A DNA stretch of 64,000 nt from Terrimesophilobacter bigeumensis (GTDB taxonomy: Bacteria; Actinomycetota; Actinomycetes; Actinomycetales; Microbacteriaceae). Made by a program: the position numbers and the translations under genes. The notes below the pieces were generated by a model that did no database searches, was not told the origin of the DNA, and saw only the letters and a list, made by a program, of their open reading frames with translations. The DNA lies in the NCBI RefSeq assembly GCF_039537265.1, contig NZ_BAABAE010000002.1:62001-126000 (forward strand). The letters are read 5' to 3'. Shown one piece after another: positions 17,380-24,664 of the stretch (position 1 is the stretch's first letter; each line of letters opens with the position of its first letter).

Positions 17380-17772
17380 ATGGAAAGTGACATGATCATC
17401 CGTGAACTCGAGGGCCGCGCGAATGAGCTTGAGTCGGAAGCGCAGCGATTGCGAGCAGCAGCCGAGGTTCTGCGTGGCCGATCTCCTATTTCTTCACCGA
17501 CGAGGAAATCGTTAGTACCAGCAAGGCCAGGCACTCGCGGGGGCGGATCAATGGAATTGATTCTGACAACCCTTGACGAACTCGGGCCGTTGCAGAACAC
17601 CGTGCTTACAAACGAGCTGTTGGGGCGCGGTTGGAAAACTTCTTCTGCATCGCCCAGTAACACCGTTCGGACAGCACTTGGCCGACTGATGGAGCGCGGT
17701 GAAGTGAGACGACTCAAGGACGGGCGCTTTGCCACAGCCTCATACTTCACGTCAAACGCGCAAGATGAGTGA
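17380..17772 (+). CDS. Passenger protein 1: coiled coil plus winged-helix-like domain
   Basis: 130 residues. Residues 5-35 are a charged heptad-like helix (ELEGRANELESEAQRLRAAA), then a flexible basic linker. The C-terminal 70 residues (about 60-125) have the pattern of a winged helix: TLDELGPLQNTVLTNELL, NTVRTALGRLMERGEVRRL, then a wing-like KDGRFATAS. Unlike the neighbouring chromosome, codon use is relaxed. Not recognised as a named family. The promoter palindrome suggests a regulator, of itself or of transposition; that is inference. Leaderless start, coupled to the next gene by overlap. Confidence 0.7.
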   Translation: MESDMIIRELEGRANELESEAQRLRAAAEVLRGRSPISSPTRKSLVPARPGTRGGGSMELILTTLDELGPLQNTVLTNELLGRGWKTSSASPSNTVRTALGRLMERGEVRRLKDGRFATASYFTSNAQDE

Positions 17773-17938
17773 TAAAAGGGACAAGCCCGGAGTCAACCCC
17801 AAGGACTTCTTACGTGCGCTCTTGAATGTGAGTCGGGAGGATGCTGCCGAGGTCCGTGAGGTCGCGGACGTCAAGGCCAAACCAGACGCACAGCGCGAGA
17901 AAGGCGGAAGCCCCAACGCGGACGCTGGGGCTTCCTAA
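17765..17938 (+). CDS. Passenger protein 2: 57-residue hydrophilic protein
   Basis: 57 residues, highly charged (VNPKDFLRALLNVSREDAAE, then a Lys/Asp/Ala-rich tail), no membrane segment. The start ATG overlaps the end of passenger gene 1 by 8 nt, indicating translational coupling. Its last codons form half of the hairpin that terminates the opposite-strand tRNA. Function unknown. Confidence 0.55.
   Translation: MSDKRDKPGVNPKDFLRALLNVSREDAAEVREVADVKAKPDAQREKGGSPNADAGAS
17906..17935 (-). terminator. Terminator of the tRNA gene (also ends the passenger operon)
   Basis: GGAAGCCCCA and TGGGGCTTCC, a perfect 10-bp stem with a 10-nt loop. On the minus strand it begins 2 nt after the tRNA and is followed by GCCTTTCT, as expected for an intrinsic terminator. 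Confidence 0.7.
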
Positions 17939-18011
17939 GAACCTGACGGGACTCGAACCCGTGACCTCCCGCTCCTAAAGCGGGCGCTCTAACCAACTGA
18001 GCTACAGGTAG
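17938..18011 (-). tRNA. tRNA with UAG anticodon and short variable loop (identity unclear)
   Basis: Minus strand, 74 nt. D-arm GCTC-AGTTGGTTA-GAGC, anticodon arm CCCGC-TTTAGGA-GCGGG (anticodon UAG, reading CUA), variable loop AGGTC, T-arm ACGGG-TTCGAGT-CCCGT. The acceptor stem has 5 pairs (ACCTG/CAGGT) with mismatches at the two outer positions; CCA is not encoded. UAG normally belongs to tRNA-Leu, which has a long variable arm, but this body has a 5-nt variable loop, so amino-acid identity is uncertain. It lies inside the IS1595-family element, 49 bp from the right terminal repeat, and has its own terminator. Confidence 0.7.
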
Positions 18012-18060
18012 TCGTAGCTGACTCTCCCAGTATCCAAGGGGACCGTCAAGCCCCAGGCTA

Positions 18061-18084
18061 GGGTTTGTCAACCCGCACAGCGCC
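18061..18084 (-). repeat. Right terminal inverted repeat of the IS1595-family element
   Basis: Exact 24-bp complement of the left end, including TTGACA reading inward on the minus strand. Confidence 0.95.
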
Positions 18085-18092
18085 GGATAGCC
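18085..18092 (+). repeat. Target-site duplication, right
   Basis: GGATAGCC, identical to 15977-15984. Confidence 0.93.
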
Positions 18093-18101
18093 AGAGTCAT
18101 C

Positions 18102-18187
18102 GTCCCAAGTGAAGGAGTAGACGAGTTCTACTCCCGCAATCACGGGGCACATTGCGAACTGATCGCCGGATTGCCTTCATTTGGGAC
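18102..18187. repeat. 86-bp palindromic repeat, copy C (left end diverged)
   Basis: Right end perfect (TGCCTTCATTTGGGAC); left end GTCCCAAGTGAAGGAG has three changes. Length is still 86 bp, with ACGGGG at core positions 25-30 and GCCGGAT at 48-54. It begins 9 bp beyond the IS1595-family target duplication. Confidence 0.9.
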
Positions 18188-18235
18188 AGTACCGGCGGCG
18201 CACGAGCGACGGGCGGGGTGCACGGGCGCGGCGCA

Positions 18236-18261
18236 GGGGGCGGGGGCGCAGGGGGAGGGGG
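18236..18261 (+). other. G-quadruplex-capable tract upstream of pcrA
   Basis: Four runs of five G with 1-, 4- and 1-nt loops (G5-C-G5-CGCA-G5-A-G5), followed by another G4 run at 18267-18270. It lies 66 bp upstream of the pcrA -10 box, in a purine-rich stretch (18190-18320) that carries no gene. Confidence 0.7.
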
Positions 18262-18326
18262 TGCACGGGGCGAGGCGCAGGGAGCAGGGCGCGAGCGGGC
18301 GCGGCCGGCTCGTCGGCGCCCGCGCC

Positions 18327-18332
18327 TAGAAT
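18327..18332 (+). promoter_or_regulatory. -10 box, pcrA promoter
   Basis: TAGAAT ends 9 nt before the ATG at 18342; short or no leader expected. Confidence 0.55.
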
Positions 18333-18341
18333 TGACGGGTC

Positions 18342-20783
18342 ATGACGTTCATCCCCGAGCTGCCGGATCCCGCCCTCGAGTCGCGGCTGCTCGAGGGGCT
18401 CAACCCGCAGCAGCGCGAAGCCGTCGTCTATCGCGGAGAGGCGCTCCTCATCGTCGCCGGCGCCGGCTCAGGCAAGACGAGCGTGCTCACCCGCCGCATC
18501 GCGCACCTCATCGAGACGCGCGACGCCTGGCCGAGCCAGATCCTCGCGATCACCTTCACCAACAAGGCGGCCGCCGAGATGCGCGAGCGCGTCGAGACGC
18601 TCATCGGGCAGGCGGCGGAGGGCATGTGGATCTCGACGTTCCACTCGGCCTGCGTGCGCATCCTGCGCCGTGAGGCGGAGACCTTCGGCTACACGAAGAG
18701 CTTCACGATCTACGACTCCGCCGACTCCCGCGCCCTCATCAAGCGCATCATCAAGGACCTCGACGCCGACACCTTCGGCTTCACCGTGAGCAAGGTGGCC
18801 GGGCGCATCTCCAAGGCCAAGAACGAGTTGCAGGATGTCGAGAGCTACTCCCGCGACGCGAACTTCGCCGACCCCGCCGAGGCCGTCTTCGTGGAGATGT
18901 TCCGCCGGTACTCGAGTGAGCTTACGCGAGCGAACGCCTTCGACTTCGATGACCTCATCGCGCAGACCGTGTACCTCTTCCGAGCGTTCCCGAAGGTGGC
19001 GGCCCTCTATCAGCGGCGGTTCCGGCACGTCCTCGTCGACGAGTACCAGGACACCAACCACGCGCAGTACTCGCTCATCCGGGAGCTCACTCGCCTGCCG
19101 AAGCCCGAGCACCTCAAGGGCGCCGTCGGCTTCGACGGCATGCCGCTGAAGGAATACGATACGCCGCTCGGTCCCGCATCGCTCACCGTCGTGGGCGACT
19201 CGGACCAGTCGATCTACGCGTTCCGCGGGGCGGACATCCGGAACATCGTCGAGTTCGAGCGGGACTTCCCGAACTCGAAAGTCATCCTGCTCGAGCAGAA
19301 CTATCGGTCGACGCAGAACATCCTGAGCGCGGCGAACTCGGTCATCGCCAACAACTTCGATCGCAAGGACAAGAAGCTCTTCACGACGATCGGCGACGGT
19401 GAGAAGATCGTCGGCTTCACCGGCTACAGCCAACATGACGAGGCGCAGTTCATCGCCGACGAGGTCGCCGAGCTGCGCGAGTCCGGCATCGACTACCGCG
19501 AGATGGCCGTCTTCTACCGCACGAACGCCCAGACGCGTGCGCTCGAGGACGTCTTCATCCGCTCCGCACTGCCGTACCGGGTGATCGGCGGAACCAAGTT
19601 CTACGAGCGCGCCGAGATCAAGGATGCGATGGCCTACCTCATCGCCGTCGCGAACCCCGCCGACCCGCTCGCGCTGCGTCGCATCATGAACGTGCCGAAG
19701 CGCGGGATCGGGCCGGCCACGGAGGCGGCACTGCAGAACCACGCGGACAAGGACGGCCGCTCCCTCCGCGAAGCGCTACGTGAAGCCGGGCGGCTCGGGC
19801 TCGGCCCCAAGGTCACGGCGGCGATCGAGGGGCTCGCGACGATCCTGGACGAGGTGGGGACGACGGTGGATACGGCCGCGCCCGCCGACATCCTCGCCGC
19901 CCTGCTCGAGCGCACCGGTTTCCTCGAGGTGCTGCGGGCGAGCCGCGACCCGCAGGACGAGGCGCGCGCCGAGAACGTCGAAGAGCTCCTCGCGGTCACG
20001 CGTGAGTTCCGTAGGAACAACCCGACCGGCACCCTGCTCGACTTCCTGACCGAGGTCTCGCTCGTAGCGGCCGCGGATGAGCTCGACGACTCGAGCGGAA
20101 CCGTCTCGCTCATGACCCTCCACACGGCGAAGGGGCTCGAGTTCGAGGCCGTCTTCCTCACCGGCGTGGAGGAAGGGCTTCTGCCCCACCAGATGTCGGC
20201 CGGGGAGCCGGGCGGTCCGGCCGAGGAGCGCAGGCTCTTCTACGTCGGCATCACCAGGGCACGTCGGCGGCTCTACCTCTCGCTCGCGATGACGCGCGCC
20301 CAGTTCGGCGACGTCACGGTGGCGATGCCCAGCCGATACCTGCAGGAGATCCCGACCGAGCTCATCGACTGGCGGCAGTCGCCCGGCATGGCGAACTCGC
20401 GCGGAGGCACGGAGCCGCGGGCGCTCAACGCCCGGCGGGGAGGATTCGGGGCCGAGCGGTCGATCGCCGGCCACTCCCTCGGCGGACCAGGCGGATACGC
20501 GATCGAGTCGGGTGGTCCTGGCGCGACGGCGAGGGCGCGCGCGGCCGCCCGGGCGGCAGAGCGGCCCAAGACCGAATGGACGAGCCGCGTGACGAGCACG
20601 GTGCGCGACAACGGCGACCTGACCCTCGCGGTCGGCGACCGCATCCGGCACGTCGACTTCGGGGAGGGCAAGGTGACGGCGGTCACCGGTGTCGGGCCCA
20701 AATCGGTGGCGGAGGTGCAGTTCGACACGGCCGGGCGCAAGCGCCTCCTCATTAAAATCAGCCCAATAGAGAAGCTCGCATGA
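18342..20783 (+). CDS. pcrA: ATP-dependent DNA helicase, UvrD/PcrA type
   Basis: 813-residue superfamily 1A 3'-5' helicase for nucleotide excision repair, replication restart and clearance of protein-DNA blocks. Motif I GAGSGKT near residue 41, Ia AITFTNKAAAEM, II DEYQDTNHAQ, III GDSDQSIYAFRGAD, IV QNYRSTQ, V TLHTAKGLEFEAVFLTG, VI YVGITRARRRLYL. The C-terminal region after residue 740 has the Tudor-like DRIRHVDFGEGKVTAV that binds RNA polymerase in PcrA. A helicase with a G-quadruplex motif in its own upstream region is noteworthy. Overlaps the following RNB gene by 4 nt. Confidence 0.95.
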   Translation: MTFIPELPDPALESRLLEGLNPQQREAVVYRGEALLIVAGAGSGKTSVLTRRIAHLIETRDAWPSQILAITFTNKAAAEMRERVETLIGQAAEGMWISTFHSACVRILRREAETFGYTKSFTIYDSADSRALIKRIIKDLDADTFGFTVSKVAGRISKAKNELQDVESYSRDANFADPAEAVFVEMFRRYSSELTRANAFDFDDLIAQTVYLFRAFPKVAALYQRRFRHVLVDEYQDTNHAQYSLIRELTRLPKPEHLKGAVGFDGMPLKEYDTPLGPASLTVVGDSDQSIYAFRGADIRNIVEFERDFPNSKVILLEQNYRSTQNILSAANSVIANNFDRKDKKLFTTIGDGEKIVGFTGYSQHDEAQFIADEVAELRESGIDYREMAVFYRTNAQTRALEDVFIRSALPYRVIGGTKFYERAEIKDAMAYLIAVANPADPLALRRIMNVPKRGIGPATEAALQNHADKDGRSLREALREAGRLGLGPKVTAAIEGLATILDEVGTTVDTAAPADILAALLERTGFLEVLRASRDPQDEARAENVEELLAVTREFRRNNPTGTLLDFLTEVSLVAAADELDDSSGTVSLMTLHTAKGLEFEAVFLTGVEEGLLPHQMSAGEPGGPAEERRLFYVGITRARRRLYLSLAMTRAQFGDVTVAMPSRYLQEIPTELIDWRQSPGMANSRGGTEPRALNARRGGFGAERSIAGHSLGGPGGYAIESGGPGATARARAAARAAERPKTEWTSRVTSTVRDNGDLTLAVGDRIRHVDFGEGKVTAVTGVGPKSVAEVQFDTAGRKRLLIKISPIEKLA

Positions 20784-22225
20784 CCCTCTCGACGGTGCGG
20801 CTCGGCACGGCGGATGGCGAACTCGCGAAGGCGCTCGCCGCCATCCGAGCCGAACTCGGGGTGAGCGAGGGGTTCCCTCCCGAGGTCGAGGCGGAGGCGC
20901 GGGAGGCCGTGGCATCCGCCGCCCATCCGGAAGACCACAGCGCCGAGTCGGCGGCCTACGAAGACCTTCTCGATGTGCCGTTCTTCACGATCGACCCCGC
21001 CGAGTCGATGGACCTCGACCAGGCGATGCACCTCGAGCGGGACGGCACCGGCTACCGTGTCCGCTACGCGATCGCCGATGTCCCCGCATTCGTGAAGCCC
21101 GGTGGCGCCGTCGACGCGGAAGCCCGCCGGCGTGGCCAGACGCTCTACCCGCCCGACGGGCGCATCCCGCTGCATCCGCTCGTCATCAGTGAGGAGGCGG
21201 CCTCGCTGCTGCCCGGGGTGGAGCGGGGCGCCTACGTATGGACCTTCGAGCTCGACGCGGATGCCCGGCTCGTCTCGACGCGCCTCACCCGGGCACGGGT
21301 GCGCAGCGAACGGCGGTTCTCCTACGACGAGGTGCAGGAGCTCGTCGACGACGGCTCGGCCCCAGAGAACCTCGCCCTGCTCAGGGAGGTCGGCCTTGCG
21401 CGCATCCTGATCGAACAGGAGCGCGGCGGCGCGAGCCTCGGCCGGCCGGACCAGGAGATCCGGGAGCATGACGGGCGGTACGAGCTCGTCCGCCGTCGCC
21501 CGCTCGAGGCGGAGGGCTGGAACGCGCAGATCTCCCTCCTCACCGGGATGGCCGCCGCGCAACTCATGCTCGACGGTGGTGTCGGCATCCTGCGCACCAT
21601 GCCACCGCCGAGCGACGATTCGATCGTCTGGTTCCGCCGCCGCGCAACAGCGCTCGGGACCGCATGGGAGGAGGGCGTCGGCTACGGCGCCTACCTGCGG
21701 ATGCTCGACCCTGCGGATCCGCGACAGCTCGCCATCCTGCATGCGGCCGCCTCGCTGTTCCGGGGCGCAGGGTATACGGCGTTCGACGGGGCACCGCCCG
21801 AGCATCCGGTGCAGTCGGCGGTCGCCGCCCCCTACGCCCACGCGACCGCTCCGCTGCGTCGCCTCGTGGACCGCTTCGTCCTCGTCGTCTGCGAGGCACT
21901 CGCCAACGGGCGTGAGGTGCCGGAGTGGGCCCGTGCCGCCCTGCCGGACCTGCCGGCGATCATGGCCTCCTCCGATGGGCTGGCCGGTCGTCTCGACTAC
22001 GCGGCGACCAGCGCCGTCGAGGCCGCCGTGCTGCATCCCCGGGTCGGCGAGAGGTTCGCTGCGACCGTCATCAGCACCAGGAACGGCGGCGGAGAGCTCC
22101 AACTCGAGGACCCGGCCGTGACCGCTCCGGGGGAGGGCAGACTCGTCGCCGGCGAGCGGGTCGCGGCGACGCTTGTCACCGCCGACATCGCGACCGGCAC
22201 GGTGCTGTTCCGCGTCGGAGAGTGA
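20780..22225 (+). CDS. RNB-domain ribonuclease (RNase II family)
   Basis: 481 residues. RNB catalytic domain with the acidic cluster DPAESMDLDQAM near residue 75 (metal-binding Asp residues), IADVPAFV, and the downstream GRIPLHPLVISEEAASLLPG and PLRRLVDRFV blocks. It is shorter than RNase II/R of E. coli: there is no cold-shock domain at the N-terminus and only a short C-terminal region, the usual compact actinobacterial form. It degrades single-stranded RNA 3' to 5'. The start overlaps the pcrA stop (ATGA), so helicase and nuclease are made together. Confidence 0.88.
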   Translation: MTLSTVRLGTADGELAKALAAIRAELGVSEGFPPEVEAEAREAVASAAHPEDHSAESAAYEDLLDVPFFTIDPAESMDLDQAMHLERDGTGYRVRYAIADVPAFVKPGGAVDAEARRRGQTLYPPDGRIPLHPLVISEEAASLLPGVERGAYVWTFELDADARLVSTRLTRARVRSERRFSYDEVQELVDDGSAPENLALLREVGLARILIEQERGGASLGRPDQEIREHDGRYELVRRRPLEAEGWNAQISLLTGMAAAQLMLDGGVGILRTMPPPSDDSIVWFRRRATALGTAWEEGVGYGAYLRMLDPADPRQLAILHAAASLFRGAGYTAFDGAPPEHPVQSAVAAPYAHATAPLRRLVDRFVLVVCEALANGREVPEWARAALPDLPAIMASSDGLAGRLDYAATSAVEAAVLHPRVGERFAATVISTRNGGGELQLEDPAVTAPGEGRLVAGERVAATLVTADIATGTVLFRVGE

Positions 22226-22364
22226 GCAGACGCGTCGCCTGAACACCCCGACCGCACCTGTTCCAGGACAGGCATCCGGTAAGGATCGACGCCTCTCGGA
22301 CCCGGTCCGAATGCCTCTGGCCGAGCCCGCCCGCGAGGAGCGGTAGAGTTCTCTGTGGCAAAAG

Positions 22365-22398
22365 TATCTTGCCATCGAGCTATCTCGGCATCGAGATA
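22365..22398. promoter_or_regulatory. Tandem operator upstream of sucCD
   Basis: Two overlapping sites 16 bp apart: TATCTTG-CCAT-CGAGCTA (22365-22382) and TATCTCG-GCAT-CGAGATA (22381-22398, perfect arms). The perfect form also occurs before icd at 38805. A -10-like TAGAGT lies at 22344-22349, so binding would be just downstream of transcription start. Confidence 0.75.
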
Positions 22399-22443
22399 TC
22401 AGCCCCTCACACGTCACGGCACCCCGCGGATTGGACAGACAGC

Positions 22444-23607
22444 GTGGATCTTTTCGAGTATCAGGCCAGGGATCTCTTCGAATCCTACGGAGTGCCTGTG
22501 CTGGCCGGCATCATCGCGGACACCCCCGAGGAGGCGAAGGCGGCGGCCGAGAAACTCGGTGGAACCGTCGTCGTCAAAGCCCAGGTGAAGGTCGGTGGGC
22601 GCGGCAAGGCGGGCGGCGTGAAGGTCGTCCACAACCCGGATGACGCCGCAGCCGCCGCTGAACAGATCCTCGGCCTCGACATCAAGGGCCACATCGTTCG
22701 CCGGGTCATGGTCGCGGCCGGTGCGCGCATCGAGCGCGAGTTCTACTTCTCCGTGCTGCTCGACCGGGCCAACCGCTCCTACCTCTCTCTCTGCAGCGTC
22801 GAGGGCGGTATGGAGATCGAGGTGCTCGCCGTCGAGCGCCCGGATGCCCTCGCCCGCGTCGAGGTCGACCCGGCGATCGGGATCGACGAGGCCAAGGCGG
22901 CCGAGATCGCCCGCGCGGGGCACTTCCCCGAAGAGCTCATCGCCAAGGTCGCCCCCGTCATCGTCAAGCTCTACGAGGTCTACACCGGCGAGGATGCGAC
23001 CCTCGTCGAGGTCAACCCGCTCGTGCTCACGGCCGACGGCGACATCCTCGCCCTCGACGGCAAGGTCACGCTCGACGAGAACGCCGCCTTCCGCCACCCG
23101 AACCACGCCGAGCTCGAGGATGCGGCATCCACCGATCCGCTCGAGGCCAAGGCGAAGGCCGCTGACCTCAACTACGTGAAGCTCGATGGCGAGGTCGGAG
23201 TGATCGGGAACGGCGCCGGGCTCGTCATGAGCACGCTGGATGTCGTCGCCTACGCCGGTGAGAAGTACGGCGGCGTGAAGCCGGCCAACTTCCTCGACAT
23301 CGGCGGCGGAGCGAGCGCCGAGGTCATGGCCGCCGGCCTCGACGTCATCCTCGGCGACGCGCAGGTCAAGAGCGTGTTCGTGAACGTCTTCGGCGGCATC
23401 ACCGCGTGCGATGCTGTCGCCAACGGCATCGTCGGTGCGCTCGCGAAACTCGGGGACAGCGCGAACAAGCCGCTCGTCGTACGGCTCGACGGCAACAAGG
23501 TAGAGGAGGGGCGGCGCATCCTGAACGACGCAGCGCATCCCCTCGTCACGCTCGCCGACACCATGGACATCGGCGCCGATACGGCTGCCGAACTGGCTTC
23601 GAAATAA
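22444..23607 (+). CDS. sucC: Succinyl-CoA synthetase, beta subunit (ADP-forming)
   Basis: 387-residue ATP-grasp subunit of the TCA-cycle enzyme that makes ATP (or GTP) from succinyl-CoA. Motifs: MDLFEYQARDLFESYGVPVL at the N-terminus, VVKAQVKVGGRGKAGGVKV near residue 42, EVNPLVLTADGDILALDGKV near 198, and the power-helix region NVFGGITACDAVANGI. Full length. GTG at 22444 chosen because it begins the conserved MDLFEYQ; the open frame upstream runs through the operator. Forms an operon with sucD, 10 bp downstream. Confidence 0.97.
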   Translation: MDLFEYQARDLFESYGVPVLAGIIADTPEEAKAAAEKLGGTVVVKAQVKVGGRGKAGGVKVVHNPDDAAAAAEQILGLDIKGHIVRRVMVAAGARIEREFYFSVLLDRANRSYLSLCSVEGGMEIEVLAVERPDALARVEVDPAIGIDEAKAAEIARAGHFPEELIAKVAPVIVKLYEVYTGEDATLVEVNPLVLTADGDILALDGKVTLDENAAFRHPNHAELEDAASTDPLEAKAKAADLNYVKLDGEVGVIGNGAGLVMSTLDVVAYAGEKYGGVKPANFLDIGGGASAEVMAAGLDVILGDAQVKSVFVNVFGGITACDAVANGIVGALAKLGDSANKPLVVRLDGNKVEEGRRILNDAAHPLVTLADTMDIGADTAAELASK

Positions 23608-23617
23608 GGATCGGGAC

Positions 23618-24505
23618 ATGTCAATCTTCCTCAACAAGGACTCGAAGGTCATCGTCCAGGGCATCACTGGCGGCGAGGGCACCAAGCACACCGCGCTCAT
23701 GCTGGGGGCCGGAACGCAGGTCGTCGGCGGCGTGAACGCCCGCAAGGCCGGGACGACGGTCACACACGGTGCGGCCGAGCTGCCCGTCTTCGGCACCGTC
23801 GTGGAAGCCATGGAGAAGACCGGGGCGGATGTCTCGATCATCTTCGTTCCGCCGGCGCACGCCAAGGACGCCATGATCGAGGCGATCGATGCGGGCATCC
23901 CGCTGCTCGTCGTCATCACCGAGGGCATCCCGGTGCAGGACTCGGCGGAGGCCTGGGCGCACGCCAAGGCGAAGGGCGGCGCGACGCGCATCATCGGACC
24001 GAACTGCCCCGGCATCATCACGCCCGACGAGGCGCTCGTCGGCATCACCCCGGCGAACATCACGCACAAGGGGCCGATCGGGCTGGTCTCCAAGTCGGGG
24101 ACGCTCACCTACCAGATGATGTACGAACTGCGGGACCTCGGCTTCTCGACCGCGATCGGCATCGGCGGCGACCCCATCATCGGGACGACCCACATCGACG
24201 CGCTCGCCGCGTTCGAGGCCGACCCGGAGACGAAGGCGATCGTCATGATCGGGGAGATCGGCGGCGACGCGGAGGAGCGCGCAGCTGACTTCATCAAGGC
24301 CAACGTCACGAAGCCGGTCGTCGGCTACGTCGCGGGATTCACGGCGCCGGAGGGCAAGACCATGGGCCACGCCGGCGCGATCGTCTCGGGTTCCGCCGGC
24401 ACCGCGCAGGCGAAGAAGGAAGCGCTCGAGGCTGCGGGTGTCAAGGTCGGCAAGACGCCGTCCGAGGCCGCCGAGCTCATGCGCGGCATCCTCGCTGCCC
24501 TTTAG
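23618..24505 (+). CDS. sucD: Succinyl-CoA synthetase, alpha subunit
   Basis: 295 residues, CoA-binding Rossmann domain and the phosphohistidine domain. Motifs: VIVQGITGGEGTKHT near residue 12, GPNCPGIITP, SKSGTLTYQ, and the active-site His region GHAGAIVSGSAGTAQAKK (about residues 249-266). Works with SucC as the heterotetramer that carries out the substrate-level phosphorylation step. It is followed by a palindrome (24525-24578) likely to end or protect the transcript. Confidence 0.97.
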   Translation: MSIFLNKDSKVIVQGITGGEGTKHTALMLGAGTQVVGGVNARKAGTTVTHGAAELPVFGTVVEAMEKTGADVSIIFVPPAHAKDAMIEAIDAGIPLLVVITEGIPVQDSAEAWAHAKAKGGATRIIGPNCPGIITPDEALVGITPANITHKGPIGLVSKSGTLTYQMMYELRDLGFSTAIGIGGDPIIGTTHIDALAAFEADPETKAIVMIGEIGGDAEERAADFIKANVTKPVVGYVAGFTAPEGKTMGHAGAIVSGSAGTAQAKKEALEAAGVKVGKTPSEAAELMRGILAAL

Positions 24506-24524
24506 CCTGCCGCCCTTCGGCAAG

Positions 24525-24578
24525 AAGGGTCCCACAATGCCCTTCCGGTCACCGGTGAAGGGCAGTTCGGGGCCCTTT
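24525..24578. repeat. Imperfect palindrome after sucD (second palindromic family, copy 1)
   Basis: Left arm AAGGGTCCCACAATGCCCTTC and right arm complementary in blocks (GAAGGGCA, then GGGCCCTTT), total 54 bp. A related sequence follows the ABC exporter at 37492. Both lie just after operons, so terminator or mRNA-end protection is likely; a REP-like repeat is an alternative. Confidence 0.55.
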
Positions 24579-24649
24579 AGTGGTGCTGCTGTCAGTTGCT
24601 GAGCCCTCGCAGCAGGGAGTGGCGCGAGAGTGAGCAGCGGATGCGGCGG

Positions 24650-24655
24650 TAGGCT
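24650..24655 (+). promoter_or_regulatory. -10 box, DUF6350 gene
   Basis: TAGGCT ends 9 nt before the ATG at 24665. Confidence 0.5.
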
Positions 24656-24664
24656 CCGACGCGT

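Larger units (their letters stand above)
15985..18084 (+). mobile_element. IS1595-family insertion (2,100 bp) with passenger genes and a tRNA
   Basis: Bounded by perfect 24-bp inverted repeats and an 8-bp direct repeat (GGATAGCC) outside them, so both ends and the insertion event are defined. Contents in order: transposase (16032-17021), a structured non-coding stretch, a 130-residue coiled-coil/winged-helix protein, a 57-residue protein overlapping it, and a tRNA gene on the minus strand. IS1595-family members with passenger genes are known; a tRNA passenger is not one I recall. Lower GC than the flanks fits recent acquisition. Before insertion the site was 9 bp from the 86-bp repeat copy C. 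Confidence 0.93.

Noticed and set aside
17098..17395. Two overlapping ORFs of 77-80 codons between the transposase and passenger gene 1
   Set aside because: Composition is irregular (Trp/Arg/Cys-rich), they overlap several hairpins and lack a good ribosome binding site.
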